In this document: positions 1 through 6,372 of the stretch, piece after piece | How the letters are laid out: each line of letters opens with the position of its first letter | Numbering within the stretch: the stretch's first letter is position 1 | IMG/VR virus record: IMGVR_UViG_3300020119_000026 | Location: 1 to 37,495 of that record | DNA: 37,495 nucleotides | DNA from: a virus | Strand: one strand, 5' to 3' | Made by a program: the position numbers and the translations under genes | Notes under the pieces: generated by a model | What the model saw: the letters and a program-made list of their open reading frames with translations, nothing else | Databases searched by the model: none | What the model was told of the DNA's origin: nothing

Positions 1-127
1 CTGCGCTGATTAGGTTGATGCGGTCATCGCATTGCATCATGTCCCAGCTTGAGCCGCAGCCCTTGCTGATAGCTTTGCGCTGATCTTCGAGCCACGTGCG
101 CTCATCTTCCAGCGCCTCGCGAAGTAC
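1..127. repeat. Left copy of 127-bp terminal overlap
   Basis: Bases 1-127 are identical to 37369-37495. An exact 127-bp end overlap is what a de Bruijn assembler leaves when it closes a circle with k=127, so it most likely marks a circular or circularly permuted molecule and not a biological terminal repeat. The overlap lies inside a leftward gene whose reading frame continues cleanly across the junction, which supports circularity. Physical phage ends cannot be placed from this. Confidence 0.93.
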
Positions 128-148
128 GGTAATCGGGTCTTTGGTCAT
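1..148 (-). CDS. 5' part of the junction-spanning 358-aa protein
   Basis: ATG at 146-148 on the minus strand begins MTKDPITVLREALEDER and runs off the left edge. In the circular genome it continues into the open frame that ends at 36440, giving a protein of 358 aa. The start overlaps the stop of the upstream 61-aa gene as ATGA, the usual coupling in this operon. The N-terminus is charged and helical (residues 8-30). See the 36440-37495 entry for the rest. Confidence 0.85.
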   Translation of the reverse strand, partial: MTKDPITVLREALEDERTWLEDQRKAISKGCGSSWDMMQCDDRINLISA

Positions 149-330
149 GGCTTATCCTTTCTGCGCCAGATGGCGGCAAACCAGCTAGGTGAAGAAACGT
201 AATCCTCTCTTTTTGGCACATAAGGGCATTCGCGGTTGGACTCCCAACATTTCTGGCAGAGCTGGTCAACGTATTCCGCGCCGCACTTCCCTGAGTCCAT
301 TGCCTTTTGCTTGATCGCTACACGGTCCAT
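145..330 (-). CDS. Small Cys-rich early protein, 61 aa
   Basis: Leftward gene joined by one-base TAATG overlap to its upstream neighbour and by ATGA to its downstream neighbour, so it is tightly embedded in the operon. It carries four Cys (one near residue 17, a CxxC pair near 25-28, one near 35), which could bind a metal ion, and a C-terminal aromatic/basic stretch. I do not recognise a family. The coupling on both sides is the main reason to call it real. Confidence 0.72.
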   Translation of the reverse strand: MDRVAIKQKAMDSGKCGAEYVDQLCQKCWESNRECPYVPKREDYVSSPSWFAAIWRRKDKP

Positions 331-950
331 TACATGTCGCCTTTCACTTTGCGGATTTCAGCCCTAATAAAGCGCTGAATTTCACCGATCTTGTTCAGGC
401 GCGCATTTGTGCGGGCGGTTTCTTCAATGCTGCCTTGCGATGAAATCGACCGCAGGTCTTCCAACTGATTCCATACAGCCTGCAAGACACCGTCGATCTC
501 CGCATCCGTCAGTGTCGGCGCTGCGGGTGCATCAGCAGGCGCACGATTCAGCGCAACATAGAAGCCGCAGTGGCGGCACTCGGTCAGCTTGTCGGCTGGC
601 GCTGCGGGTGGCGTCGGCGCGGTGGCGAGCATGCGCTGCACGTCAGCGAACTTGCACCATTCGCCGCTTGGATCGAGTTCAAGCGCCTTTTCCCAAGTAG
701 TCATGTAGCCGCTGCCGTATTGCGTTTCAACCAAATCGTAGCGGTCGATTGCGTCCGGCACGCTCTGGATGGGCGCTTGCTCGGGCGCGGCGGCGAGCAA
801 GATACGAAGCTGCTCGACCGTCTGCAAGTGATGCCGCGCCGAAAGCACAGCACCGTCGCGCTCGCGCGATACCCGAGCCAGTTCGGCCAGCGCGTTGTCG
901 CGCTCCTTTATAGCAAGCTCGTAGTTGTTGGCATAGATCAGCTGGTTCAT
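330..950 (-). CDS. Early protein of unknown function, 206 aa
   Basis: Leftward gene. Residues 10-50 form a charged heptad-like helix (probable coiled coil). A central segment is rich in Ala and Pro and reads like a linker, with a single CxxC (ECRHC) near residue 125. The C-terminal 55 residues are again helical. This mix of short segments joined by Ala/Pro linkers is typical of phage accessory early proteins. Start and stop both overlap neighbouring genes (ATGA upstream, TAATG downstream). No function can be assigned. Confidence 0.75.
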   Translation of the reverse strand: MNQLIYANNYELAIKERDNALAELARVSRERDGAVLSARHHLQTVEQLRILLAAAPEQAPIQSVPDAIDRYDLVETQYGSGYMTTWEKALELDPSGEWCKFADVQRMLATAPTPPAAPADKLTECRHCGFYVALNRAPADAPAAPTLTDAEIDGVLQAVWNQLEDLRSISSQGSIEETARTNARLNKIGEIQRFIRAEIRKVKGDM

Positions 951-1195
951 ACTTCGGCCCTCGATTCTTCGTAGTCATGCCCCTCGGCGTGCAGCCTGCG
1001 GCAAATGGTGGTGTGCATGCGCACGGTGTCGAGCTTGAATGGATGCTTTGCGCGGAAGGCTTCCCCGAACTGTTCGTTGTATTCGGAGCGCTCGTCCATT
1101 TCGATCTCGGCGGCCAGCTCGTCATAGCGCTCGGCACGCGCGGCGTCACGCTGCTCGCGCTCGGCAGCGGTCAACTTGCGAATGGATGGGATCAC
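947..1195 (-). CDS. Small charged early protein, 82 aa
   Basis: Leftward gene starting with GTG at 1193-1195, which overlaps the TGA stop of the upstream HTH gene (GTGA). It ends in an ATGA overlap with the next gene. The protein is strongly charged and helical (runs of Glu, Arg, Ala). Family not recognised. The GTG is chosen because coupling by 4-base overlaps is the rule in this operon and no better upstream start is visible. Confidence 0.75.
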   Translation of the reverse strand: MIPSIRKLTAAEREQRDAARAERYDELAAEIEMDERSEYNEQFGEAFRAKHPFKLDTVRMHTTICRRLHAEGHDYEESRAEV

Positions 1196-1368
1196 GATTG
1201 CGCCTCGGCGCGCTTCTTAAGCTCATTAGCGCGGTGCTGCTTGTACCCTGCCGACTTGTAGATCGACTGGCGCGCAACGCCGGCCAGGACCGCCGCTTGC
1301 TGCGGCGACTTCCCGCGCTTGATCAGGCGGAGGGCTTCGTGCATCTTGTCTGTCGTTTCCTTTGGCAT
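1192..1368 (-). CDS. 58-aa helix-turn-helix DNA-binding protein
   Basis: Leftward ORF starting at ATG 1366-1368 behind a GGGGA Shine-Dalgarno. Its core, SPQQAAVLAGVARQSIY (about residues 21-37), has the spacing of a helix-turn-helix of the resolvase/Hin or CENP-B-like type: helix, turn at Gly, recognition helix with RQSIY. The whole protein is little more than this domain. As first gene of its operon, just below a promoter whose -10 region contains a 12-bp palindrome, it may regulate its own transcript (inference). Confidence 0.8.
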   Translation of the reverse strand: MPKETTDKMHEALRLIKRGKSPQQAAVLAGVARQSIYKSAGYKQHRANELKKRAEAQS

Positions 1369-1399
1369 TTCAAAATCCCCTGTTCGTTAATGAGCTTAA

Positions 1400-1428
1400 A
1401 GGATATATCCTAAGGAAGATAAAAGCAA
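1400..1428 (-). promoter_or_regulatory. Leftward promoter with palindromic operator
   Basis: On the minus strand TTGCTT (1428-1423) lies 17 bp from TATCCT (1405-1400), an acceptable sigma70-type pair. The -10 element overlaps a perfect 12-bp palindrome, AGGATATATCCT at 1400-1411. It sits about 30 bp above the start of the 58-aa HTH gene and downstream of the preceding operon's terminator, so it probably drives the second leftward operon. Confidence 0.55.
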
Positions 1429-1451
1429 CATATAAATGACACGGTAGAAAA

Positions 1452-1477
1452 GAAAAAGCCGCCACATGGACGGCTTC
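1452..1477 (-). terminator. Rho-independent terminator, leftward
   Basis: Read on the minus strand, AAGCCGTCCATGTGGCGGCTT folds to a GC-rich hairpin with a short loop and is followed by TTTTCTTTTC. It lies just after the stop of the gene at 1495-2139 and closes the recombination operon. Confidence 0.82.
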
Positions 1478-1494
1478 GTGCGGCGCGCTGCAGC

Positions 1495-2139
1495 TTACGC
1501 TGGTGGATCTTCGAAGTCAGGCTCGGCCAGCAGGTCTTCTGGCGACTGCGCGCCCAGTGGATTGATGAAGGCCTTCTCGGCTTCCTTGCGTGCTTCGCTC
1601 TTCGGCTCTTGCGTAATGCGCTCGGCCTGTTCGAAGTTGTCGACGGCTTCTTCGATGCTGGCCTGGTGCATGCTGACCAACAGTTCTTGGTTATCCGCAC
1701 GCAGCAGGCGCAGCAAGTCGTCTTCATCATCGACCTGGCCCAGCTTGACGCGCAGGCCAAAGTTCACCGTTCCGCCGGGCAGCAGCGAGAAATGGAACTT
1801 GTCGGCTTCGCGCATCGTCAGGTACAGGTCGTTGCGCTCGTCGTCCGCGTCGTGCAATTCAATGCTGATGCGGCCCATTTCAAGCGCCCACGTGAACACG
1901 CCCAGCTCTGGGAATTTGAGCGTATGGAATGCCGTAGTGTCGATGAAGTCGTCCTGTTCCATCATATAGAGCGCCGGCCGCAATTCAGGATTCAGCTTTG
2001 CCAGGATGGCGTTTGCGAACGCGCCTGACAAAACGAGGTCATATGCCGCCACGGTCTCGTCGCCGTGCTTCTCGTCGCGCTTCTTGACTTTGACGAGCAT
2101 CGGCTCGCGGATCAGGTAAAACGGTTCTTGCTGTGACAT
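1495..2139 (-). CDS. Recombination-operon protein of unknown function, 214 aa
   Basis: Last gene of the leftward recombination operon, directly after the exonuclease gene and before the terminator. The protein is acidic with several Asp/Glu runs (DDERND, DDEDD), an internal region of alternating hydrophobic residues that looks beta-rich, and a disordered acidic tail. No catalytic motif is visible. In many phages a single-strand binding or modulator protein accompanies Exo and Bet, so a helper role is possible, but that rests only on position. ATG follows an AAAGG ribosome site. Confidence 0.75.
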   Translation of the reverse strand: MSQQEPFYLIREPMLVKVKKRDEKHGDETVAAYDLVLSGAFANAILAKLNPELRPALYMMEQDDFIDTTAFHTLKFPELGVFTWALEMGRISIELHDADDERNDLYLTMREADKFHFSLLPGGTVNFGLRVKLGQVDDEDDLLRLLRADNQELLVSMHQASIEEAVDNFEQAERITQEPKSEARKEAEKAFINPLGAQSPEDLLAEPDFEDPPA

Positions 2140-2166
2140 GTTGTTGCCTTTCTGTGGTGGGTGAAA

Positions 2167-2796
2167 TTATTGTTTGACGTTGTAGCGGGCCAGCAGCGTG
2201 CGCACATTGCCGTTGATTTCTTCGACGGCGCTTAACAGCTTTTCTTCCATGTCCGCGATGTAGGCATCATCGCGTTTGATGGTCTGGATATAGAGCTGCA
2301 TACCAGGCGGGAAGGATGGGTGGAAGCTGACGAAATCCCACTCGTCGCACTCGCACACGAACATGCCGCCCTGGACCTGGGCCATGTGTTCGGCCGGCAT
2401 GCCATTCAGCAGCGTTTCCAAGTGTACCGTTGGCGTGTACGGACATTTTGATTCGTATCCCTTGCGCTTGCCAAGCAGGCCGTCAGGGCTGCAGCCAATC
2501 TGCATATGTTTCGGGTGCCTAATGAACCCGACTTCCTCGCAGAATGCGCCTGTGGCCGCCTCGTAGTGCATGCGCGCGATAGGTTCATGCGCGTTGCCCC
2601 AATCGGTGGCCTTCGATGTCCACATAGCGCCGGGCCGGCCGGTCAGCAGTTCCAAAGTGATTTCGGTAATTGCGGTCTCGCGCGACTTCAAGAACTTCTT
2701 GCCGCTCTTGTCCATGGCGATCAGTTCGCCAAAGCGCGATCCGGTTACATGGCCCAGCCTTTCAAGGTGCCATGCTTCTGATTTCTGTTCTGTCAT
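2167..2796 (-). CDS. YqaJ/lambda-Exo-type 5'-3' exonuclease
   Basis: 209 aa, the usual size of the YqaJ-like viral recombinase nucleases. The family landmarks are in order: TGSRFGEL near residue 18, Glu71 in GNAHEPIA, GCSPDGL with Asp105, the ESKCP motif giving Glu115 and Lys117, and QVQGGM with Gln141. These form the metal-binding PD-(D/E)xK centre that degrades one strand of duplex ends to leave 3' single strands for the annealing protein. It is encoded one small gene away from the Bet protein, with ATGA coupling to that small gene. Together they make a Red-type recombination system used for replication and repair of phage DNA ends. Confidence 0.9.
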   Translation of the reverse strand: MTEQKSEAWHLERLGHVTGSRFGELIAMDKSGKKFLKSRETAITEITLELLTGRPGAMWTSKATDWGNAHEPIARMHYEAATGAFCEEVGFIRHPKHMQIGCSPDGLLGKRKGYESKCPYTPTVHLETLLNGMPAEHMAQVQGGMFVCECDEWDFVSFHPSFPPGMQLYIQTIKRDDAYIADMEEKLLSAVEEINGNVRTLLARYNVKQ

Positions 2797-3071
2797 GCGG
2801 CCCCCGTGGCTTTGGCAATGGCGGCGCGGGCGCGGTCTAACATGCCGCCATCGCTATCGTCGTTAAAATCGTCCTGACGCTCGCACATCGCAAGCAAGGC
2901 GGTCAGCTCGGACAGTAGATCAGGCGCGGCTGCGATCAGGCGGGCATTAGCTTTAATGTCTTCACGGCTGCCGCTGTGGATCCGCACGCGCATTTCCAGC
3001 CGTTCTTCTGTTTCATCGGCAATGATCGAATTTCCGCGAATGATCCACGGTCCTGGCGTGTGCGCGCTCAT
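2793..3071 (-). CDS. HTPGPW-type phage accessory protein, 92 aa
   Basis: Begins MSAHTPGPW and contains ANARLIAAAPDLLSEL near residue 40. This pair of motifs is widespread in small early proteins of phages of Gram-negative bacteria, and I know no function for it. It sits between exo and bet, coupled to both by 4-base overlaps, so its expression is tied to the recombination pair. Confidence 0.82.
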   Translation of the reverse strand: MSAHTPGPWIIRGNSIIADETEERLEMRVRIHSGSREDIKANARLIAAAPDLLSELTALLAMCERQDDFNDDSDGGMLDRARAAIAKATGAA

Positions 3072-3952
3072 GCTGCACCGCCCGTGCGCGCCAGGTCAGC
3101 TGCTTCAATCTCGGCATCGGTCATCGGCATGGCCGGCTCGGCATCAACCGTGCGCGCAGCTTCGGCCGCTTTCAGCTCGGCGCCGCGCGTGCCCACGGCC
3201 GCCTTGAACCGGTCATACAGGCCCTTGTCGCCCGCTGCCTGGATTTCCTTGATGCCGGCCTGCCATACGGCGGTGACTTCTTCCGTGGTGGCGCACGCGT
3301 CGGCTGCTGCGATCCAATCCTGCGACAGCTGCGGCGTCGGCGTGATGTCGACCTCGGCGCCGATATACTTACCTTCCATTTCTTCGGCGGTCGGCTGGCT
3401 TCCCACTTCGGGAAATGCCTTGCGCAGCGCCTGGGCCTCGGCACATTTGGCGAGCTGGCCGCGCGGTCGCTTCGTCCACATTGCATTCGGTGCGATGGAT
3501 TTTTCCTTGCCGCCCTTGATCGCATAATTTTCGATCCAGTATTCAATCGCGGTGAATTCTGCGATTGCGCCGTTATCCATCATTTTCTGCACACGCACGC
3601 GGCACCATTCCGGATATTTGATGTAAGCACCGCCCAGCGTTTCTTCGATCATCGGGCCATATTCCGGTTCGCTCATGCCTGCAAACTTGCCCGTGCGCGA
3701 TGCTTGCGTGCGGTACAGGTTCACGCCAGGCATCACTACGTCGCGCATGCTGCCGCTTTTGGCATCCCACATTGGAACGATGTGAACCGGCTTTTGCATC
3801 GGGTCGAGCCCGGCAGCCTGGCAGTACCCAAGGACCATTTGTACGGAGCCAATTTGCGCGCCTGGGTAAAGCGAGTTTTGCAACACGCGAATCAATTCAT
3901 CTTCCGTCTGCGCCACTACTGCGCCGCCCTGCTGTGCTGTGATATTGCTCAT
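3068..3952 (-). CDS. bet: Bet/RecT-family single-strand annealing protein
   Basis: 294 aa. The N-terminal two thirds match the Red-beta (phage recombination protein Bet) layout: LGYCQAAGLDPMQKPVHIVP near residue 42, a Gly-rich middle, and PRGQLAKCAEAQALRKAFPE near residue 165, the conserved segment before the oligomerisation region. The last ~90 residues are Ala/Glu-rich and variable, as is usual. Protein of this type binds single-stranded DNA left by the exonuclease and anneals it to complementary strands. The AGGAGA ribosome site is good and the start overlaps the upstream stop as ATGA. Confidence 0.9.
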   Translation of the reverse strand: MSNITAQQGGAVVAQTEDELIRVLQNSLYPGAQIGSVQMVLGYCQAAGLDPMQKPVHIVPMWDAKSGSMRDVVMPGVNLYRTQASRTGKFAGMSEPEYGPMIEETLGGAYIKYPEWCRVRVQKMMDNGAIAEFTAIEYWIENYAIKGGKEKSIAPNAMWTKRPRGQLAKCAEAQALRKAFPEVGSQPTAEEMEGKYIGAEVDITPTPQLSQDWIAAADACATTEEVTAVWQAGIKEIQAAGDKGLYDRFKAAVGTRGAELKAAEAARTVDAEPAMPMTDAEIEAADLARTGGAA

Positions 3953-4185
3953 CCCTGTTTCTCCTGTGGTTGTTTCAATTCATTGCGCGCTGCTTCTTTT
4001 CCCATGCGATAGGCAAACCAGCGCGCATCATGCGGGTGCATGCGTCCATGCTGCGCCTCGAACTCCGCGATGGCCATGTCGAAGGCGTAGCGTTCCTGCG
4101 CTGCAGTGCAGCCCGGCGCAGCGCAATCATAGATGCCGAATGTGCCGGTCTCGCCTGTGCCGCCGCACTGTTTGCAATCGCTCAT
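3949..4185 (-). CDS. CxxCGGTG zinc-ribbon-like small protein, 78 aa
   Basis: Start placed at ATG 4183-4185 (MSDCKQCGGTG), which makes an ATGA overlap with the upstream gene. The longer frame would begin inside that gene. The N-terminus CKQCGGTG plus a later Cys pair (YDCAAPGC) resembles the DnaJ-type or small zinc-ribbon pattern seen in many phage accessory proteins. The remainder is helical and ends in a charged tail. Role unknown. Confidence 0.75.
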   Translation of the reverse strand: MSDCKQCGGTGETGTFGIYDCAAPGCTAAQERYAFDMAIAEFEAQHGRMHPHDARWFAYRMGKEAARNELKQPQEKQG

Positions 4186-4379
4186 GGCACGCTCCGATCC
4201 ATCGGCGTCCACTTGGCCAAGATACGGAGCACGCCCGGCAAGTTGCGTGTTACCTGGCATTCCCGGCAATCGCATGGCTTCGCGGCCAGGCGCTCACGGG
4301 CGCCAGCGGCGATGATGCGCGCTTGCTCGGCGCGGTCGACCACGGGGAAGCCGTAATCGTTCATTTTAACGGCGCTCAT
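4182..4379 (-). CDS. Small Cys-containing early protein, 65 aa
   Basis: Start at ATG 4377-4379 (MSAVKMNDYG) fits the ATGA coupling to the upstream zinc-knuckle gene. A second ATG five codons in is also possible. A CDCREC motif near residue 36 could bind metal. Ends in ATGA overlap with the next gene. Not recognised. Confidence 0.7.
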   Translation of the reverse strand: MSAVKMNDYGFPVVDRAEQARIIAAGARERLAAKPCDCRECQVTRNLPGVLRILAKWTPMDRSVP

Positions 4380-4579
4380 TGCAGCCAGCCCGTGACAACC
4401 AGCGCGACAACAAACGCGCCAGCAGCCCAAAGAACAGCAGCGCGGTCGCGGCGCACGCCGGCCACCATCGCACGTTCATAAGACGACATTCCGAGGCCGG
4501 CCGGCATACGCGTGCAATCCTCGCTGTAGTGGTCCAGACCGCCGCAGCGGAAGCAGACACGGGGGAATCGAATAGCCAT
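4376..4579 (-). CDS. Zinc-knuckle plus transmembrane protein, 67 aa
   Basis: Start at ATG 4577-4579 is set by an AGGAGA ribosome site. Residues 9-22 read CFRCGGLDHYSEDC, an exact CX2CX4HX4C zinc knuckle (Cys9, Cys12, His17, Cys22), the type that in retroviral nucleocapsids binds single-stranded nucleic acid. Residues ~47-66 form one hydrophobic helix, so the zinc knuckle would sit on the cytoplasmic or periplasmic face of the membrane. It is encoded beside a lipoprotein and upstream of bet. The function is unknown, and the pairing of a nucleic-acid-type knuckle with a membrane anchor is unusual. Confidence 0.78.
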   Translation of the reverse strand: MAIRFPRVCFRCGGLDHYSEDCTRMPAGLGMSSYERAMVAGVRRDRAAVLWAAGAFVVALVVTGWLQ

Positions 4580-4605
4580 GATTATTTCTCCTGGTGGTTG
4601 ATTTA

Positions 4606-5076
4606 TTACTTGTTCATCATCGTTACATTGACCCAAAAATTCCCGCCACCTTGCGGGATGTAGTTGTACACATCGGCGGGGTTGATCTTCTGGCCGTTGG
4701 CGAACACCTGAATCACGGTGCTATTCACACCCAGCGCAGCGAAGCCTTGAATCTTCACATTGAAATCGTCGTCGCTGGTGATCTGCACCGTGCCGGCGTG
4801 CGGGTACGTTTTGGTGAAAAACACGCGCAGGTATTCGGCTGTCTGTTCGATCTTTAGGTCGCAGCCATACGGCGAATGGTCAACGTCGTTTTGCACGTAC
4901 CACTGGCCCGCCGAGTTTGGCCGGATGATGCAGTGAAGGTGATCGATTTCGGGGATGGCTGGTGCTGCTGCAGTGATCGGCGCAGCGGACGGCGTGGCCG
5001 TAGCAGGCGAAGTCCCGCCGCCACCGCATGCAGCGATAACGATACAGGCCGTGGTGGTTGCCAAGAATTTGTACAT
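4606..5076 (-). CDS. Phage-encoded lipoprotein, 156 aa
   Basis: Start at ATG 5074-5076 follows a strong AAAGGAG site. The longer upstream frame is rejected because the signal peptide begins here. Residues 1-16 are a short lipoprotein signal (MYK then a hydrophobic run) ending in the lipobox IAAC with Cys17, followed by Gly residues. An Ala/Pro/Thr linker follows, then a ~110-residue domain with two Cys that looks beta-rich. Gly at position 18 predicts outer-membrane sorting. It is the first gene of the leftward early operon. Early lipoproteins of phages often block superinfection at the envelope, which is a possible role here (inference). Confidence 0.8.
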   Translation of the reverse strand: MYKFLATTTACIVIAACGGGGTSPATATPSAAPITAAAPAIPEIDHLHCIIRPNSAGQWYVQNDVDHSPYGCDLKIEQTAEYLRVFFTKTYPHAGTVQITSDDDFNVKIQGFAALGVNSTVIQVFANGQKINPADVYNYIPQGGGNFWVNVTMMNK

Positions 5077-5117
5077 GGTGCTTCTCCTTTGTGGTTGTTT
5101 GTTATCCGATGTGAAGA

Positions 5118-5146
5118 AGTGTCGCACACAGAAATTTAAATTGCAA
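5118..5146 (-). promoter_or_regulatory. Leftward early promoter
   Basis: On the minus strand TTGCAA (5146-5141) is 17 bp from GACACT (5123-5118). The latter is weak as a -10 but is preceded by TG one base upstream, the extended -10 arrangement. It lies about 40 bp above the lipoprotein start and would drive the lipoprotein-to-exonuclease operon. Confidence 0.5.
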
Positions 5147-5185
5147 GTAAATCTTTTGCACCAGTAAATTTTCTTGCGCAGTAAA
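5141..5185. promoter_or_regulatory. Three-copy operator, AGTAAA repeats at 17-bp spacing
   Basis: AGTAAA occurs at 5146-5151, 5163-5168 and 5180-5185, exactly 17 bp apart. Each is preceded by TTGC at 5-7 bp. The set lies between, and overlaps, the two divergent promoters, like the operator cluster between the early promoters of lambdoid phages. The adjacent 77-aa XRE protein is the obvious candidate ligand (inference). Confidence 0.6.
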
Positions 5186-5202
5186 GAAAAGTGCTGCATA
5201 AT
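5174..5202 (+). promoter_or_regulatory. Rightward early promoter
   Basis: TTGCGC (5174-5179), 17-bp spacer, CATAAT (5197-5202): a good sigma70 match, 33 bp above the XRE regulator gene and within the AGTAAA repeat cluster. Confidence 0.72.
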
Positions 5203-5234
5203 TCATTCAGAAATTCAACCACACGGAGGAATCA

Positions 5235-5468
5235 ATGAGGAAGCAACAAGGCCCGGATATGTCGGGCAAGCTGTTCGATGTGATCATGAAGAAGCAGAAG
5301 ATCACGAAGGAAAAAGATTTGGCCGAATACCTGGGCGAGCATCAGACAGCCATCAGCCAGGTACGCAACGGGCACCGTGAAATCAGCGCCGAAATGCTGA
5401 TGCGCATTCTTGATAAAACCGGCATGACGTACAAGGCAGCGAAGGCACACATTCAGGAGCGCGGATAA
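5235..5468 (+). CDS. XRE/Cro-type transcriptional regulator, 77 aa
   Basis: First gene of the rightward early operon, with GGAGGA 5 bp before the ATG. KDLAEYLGEHQTAISQVRNGHR (split around residues 28-49) is a classic XRE helix-turn-helix: DLAEYLG, turn, QTAISQVRNG as recognition helix. Its size is that of Cro proteins, and it probably lacks the separate dimerisation domain of CI. It likely binds the repeats just upstream and balances the two divergent operons (inference). It ends in a one-base TAATG overlap with ninB. Confidence 0.85.
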   Translation: MRKQQGPDMSGKLFDVIMKKQKITKEKDLAEYLGEHQTAISQVRNGHREISAEMLMRILDKTGMTYKAAKAHIQERG

Positions 5469-5917
5469 TGCCATCCTTCCAAAAGCGCACCATATATTTG
5501 AGGGAAGAAAAGCAGCGCGAGACCCTGCTGGCCCTGATCCCAAACCTGCCGCTGGACGCCGACCGCCCGCTGCAGATCACCATCGAGGAATTCAGGCCCG
5601 CGCGGCGCTTGTCGCAGCAGGCATACCTGTTTGCTGGACCGCTGCGCGACATTGCAGAACAGGCTTGGATCGACGGCAAACAATTCAGCGCTGACGTGCT
5701 GCACGAGTTCCTGAAACGCGAGCTGCTGCCCGAAGAATTCGATCCGGAGTTCTGCAAAGATTCTTACCAAAAATGGCGCTACGACCCGAAGGGAAATCGC
5801 ATCCTGGTCGGCAGCACGACAGACCTTACCGTCAAGGGATTCGGCCGCTACATCGAGCAAGTACAGGCCTTCGGCGCCGCGCTGGGGGTTCAATTCCACG
5901 AACGGAGCCAATCATGA
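5468..5917 (+). CDS. ninB: NinB-like recombination protein
   Basis: 149 aa, similar in size to lambda NinB/Orf (about 146 aa). An N-terminal RPLQITIEEFRPARRLSQQ segment and the C-terminal pattern STTDLTVKGFGRYIEQ with AALGVQF match the NinB family, whose lambda member is a DNA-binding recombination mediator that works with Exo/Beta. Here it would assist the Bet/exonuclease pair encoded on the other strand. It overlaps the next gene as ATGA. Confidence 0.82.
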   Translation: MPSFQKRTIYLREEKQRETLLALIPNLPLDADRPLQITIEEFRPARRLSQQAYLFAGPLRDIAEQAWIDGKQFSADVLHEFLKRELLPEEFDPEFCKDSYQKWRYDPKGNRILVGSTTDLTVKGFGRYIEQVQAFGAALGVQFHERSQS

Positions 5918-6372
5918 AACTCACCCGCCGCTGCGCGCGCATCACAATCGAGCGCGCCACGAAGCTTCAAACCATCATCAACCATATGCGCAAAGGTCCG
6001 CTGACGATTTGCGAGATCCAAGATATCGTCGGCATTGGACAGTCTGGAACGCACAAGTACATCGACGACCTGTGCGAAAACCGTATTGCCATCAAGACCA
6101 AATACACAGGAAGCAAGCCACGGATTTACGTGCAGTATCGACTGATAGATGATCCTGCACGCGTCGAAGAATTCCTGCGCCTGATTACGCTGCCTGGCGT
6201 CGATGGCCAGCCGCGCCGCCGTGGTAGCAACGTCAGCACCGAAGACTGCGCGCGCAAGGTCCACATCACCAAGGACGACGAGCCGATCAAGATCAAGCTG
6301 GGCGCCAAGAAGCCGCCCAAGCAGTTCGACCTGCTGCTGTACCTGTTCGGTATGAATATGGAGGTAGCGTGA
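5914..6372 (+). CDS. Winged-helix DNA-binding protein, 152 aa
   Basis: Start at ATG 5914-5916, overlapping the ninB stop and preceded by GGAG. The longer upstream frame is a ninB shadow. Residues ~18-65 have winged-helix spacing: LTICEIQDIVGIGQSGTHKY followed by a DDLCENRIAI beta wing. The C-terminal half is basic and Pro-rich (KKPPKQ). It could be a transcription factor or a replication accessory protein; there is no further evidence. Its TGA overlaps the GTG of the methyltransferase and lies one base before the ATG of the overlapping second frame. Confidence 0.72.
   Translation: MKLTRRCARITIERATKLQTIINHMRKGPLTICEIQDIVGIGQSGTHKYIDDLCENRIAIKTKYTGSKPRIYVQYRLIDDPARVEEFLRLITLPGVDGQPRRRGSNVSTEDCARKVHITKDDEPIKIKLGAKKPPKQFDLLLYLFGMNMEVA

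Noticed and set aside
1-127. Biological terminal redundancy of T7 type
   Set aside because: Length equals a common assembler k-mer (127) exactly and the repeat lies inside a gene, so an assembly overlap is the simpler reading.
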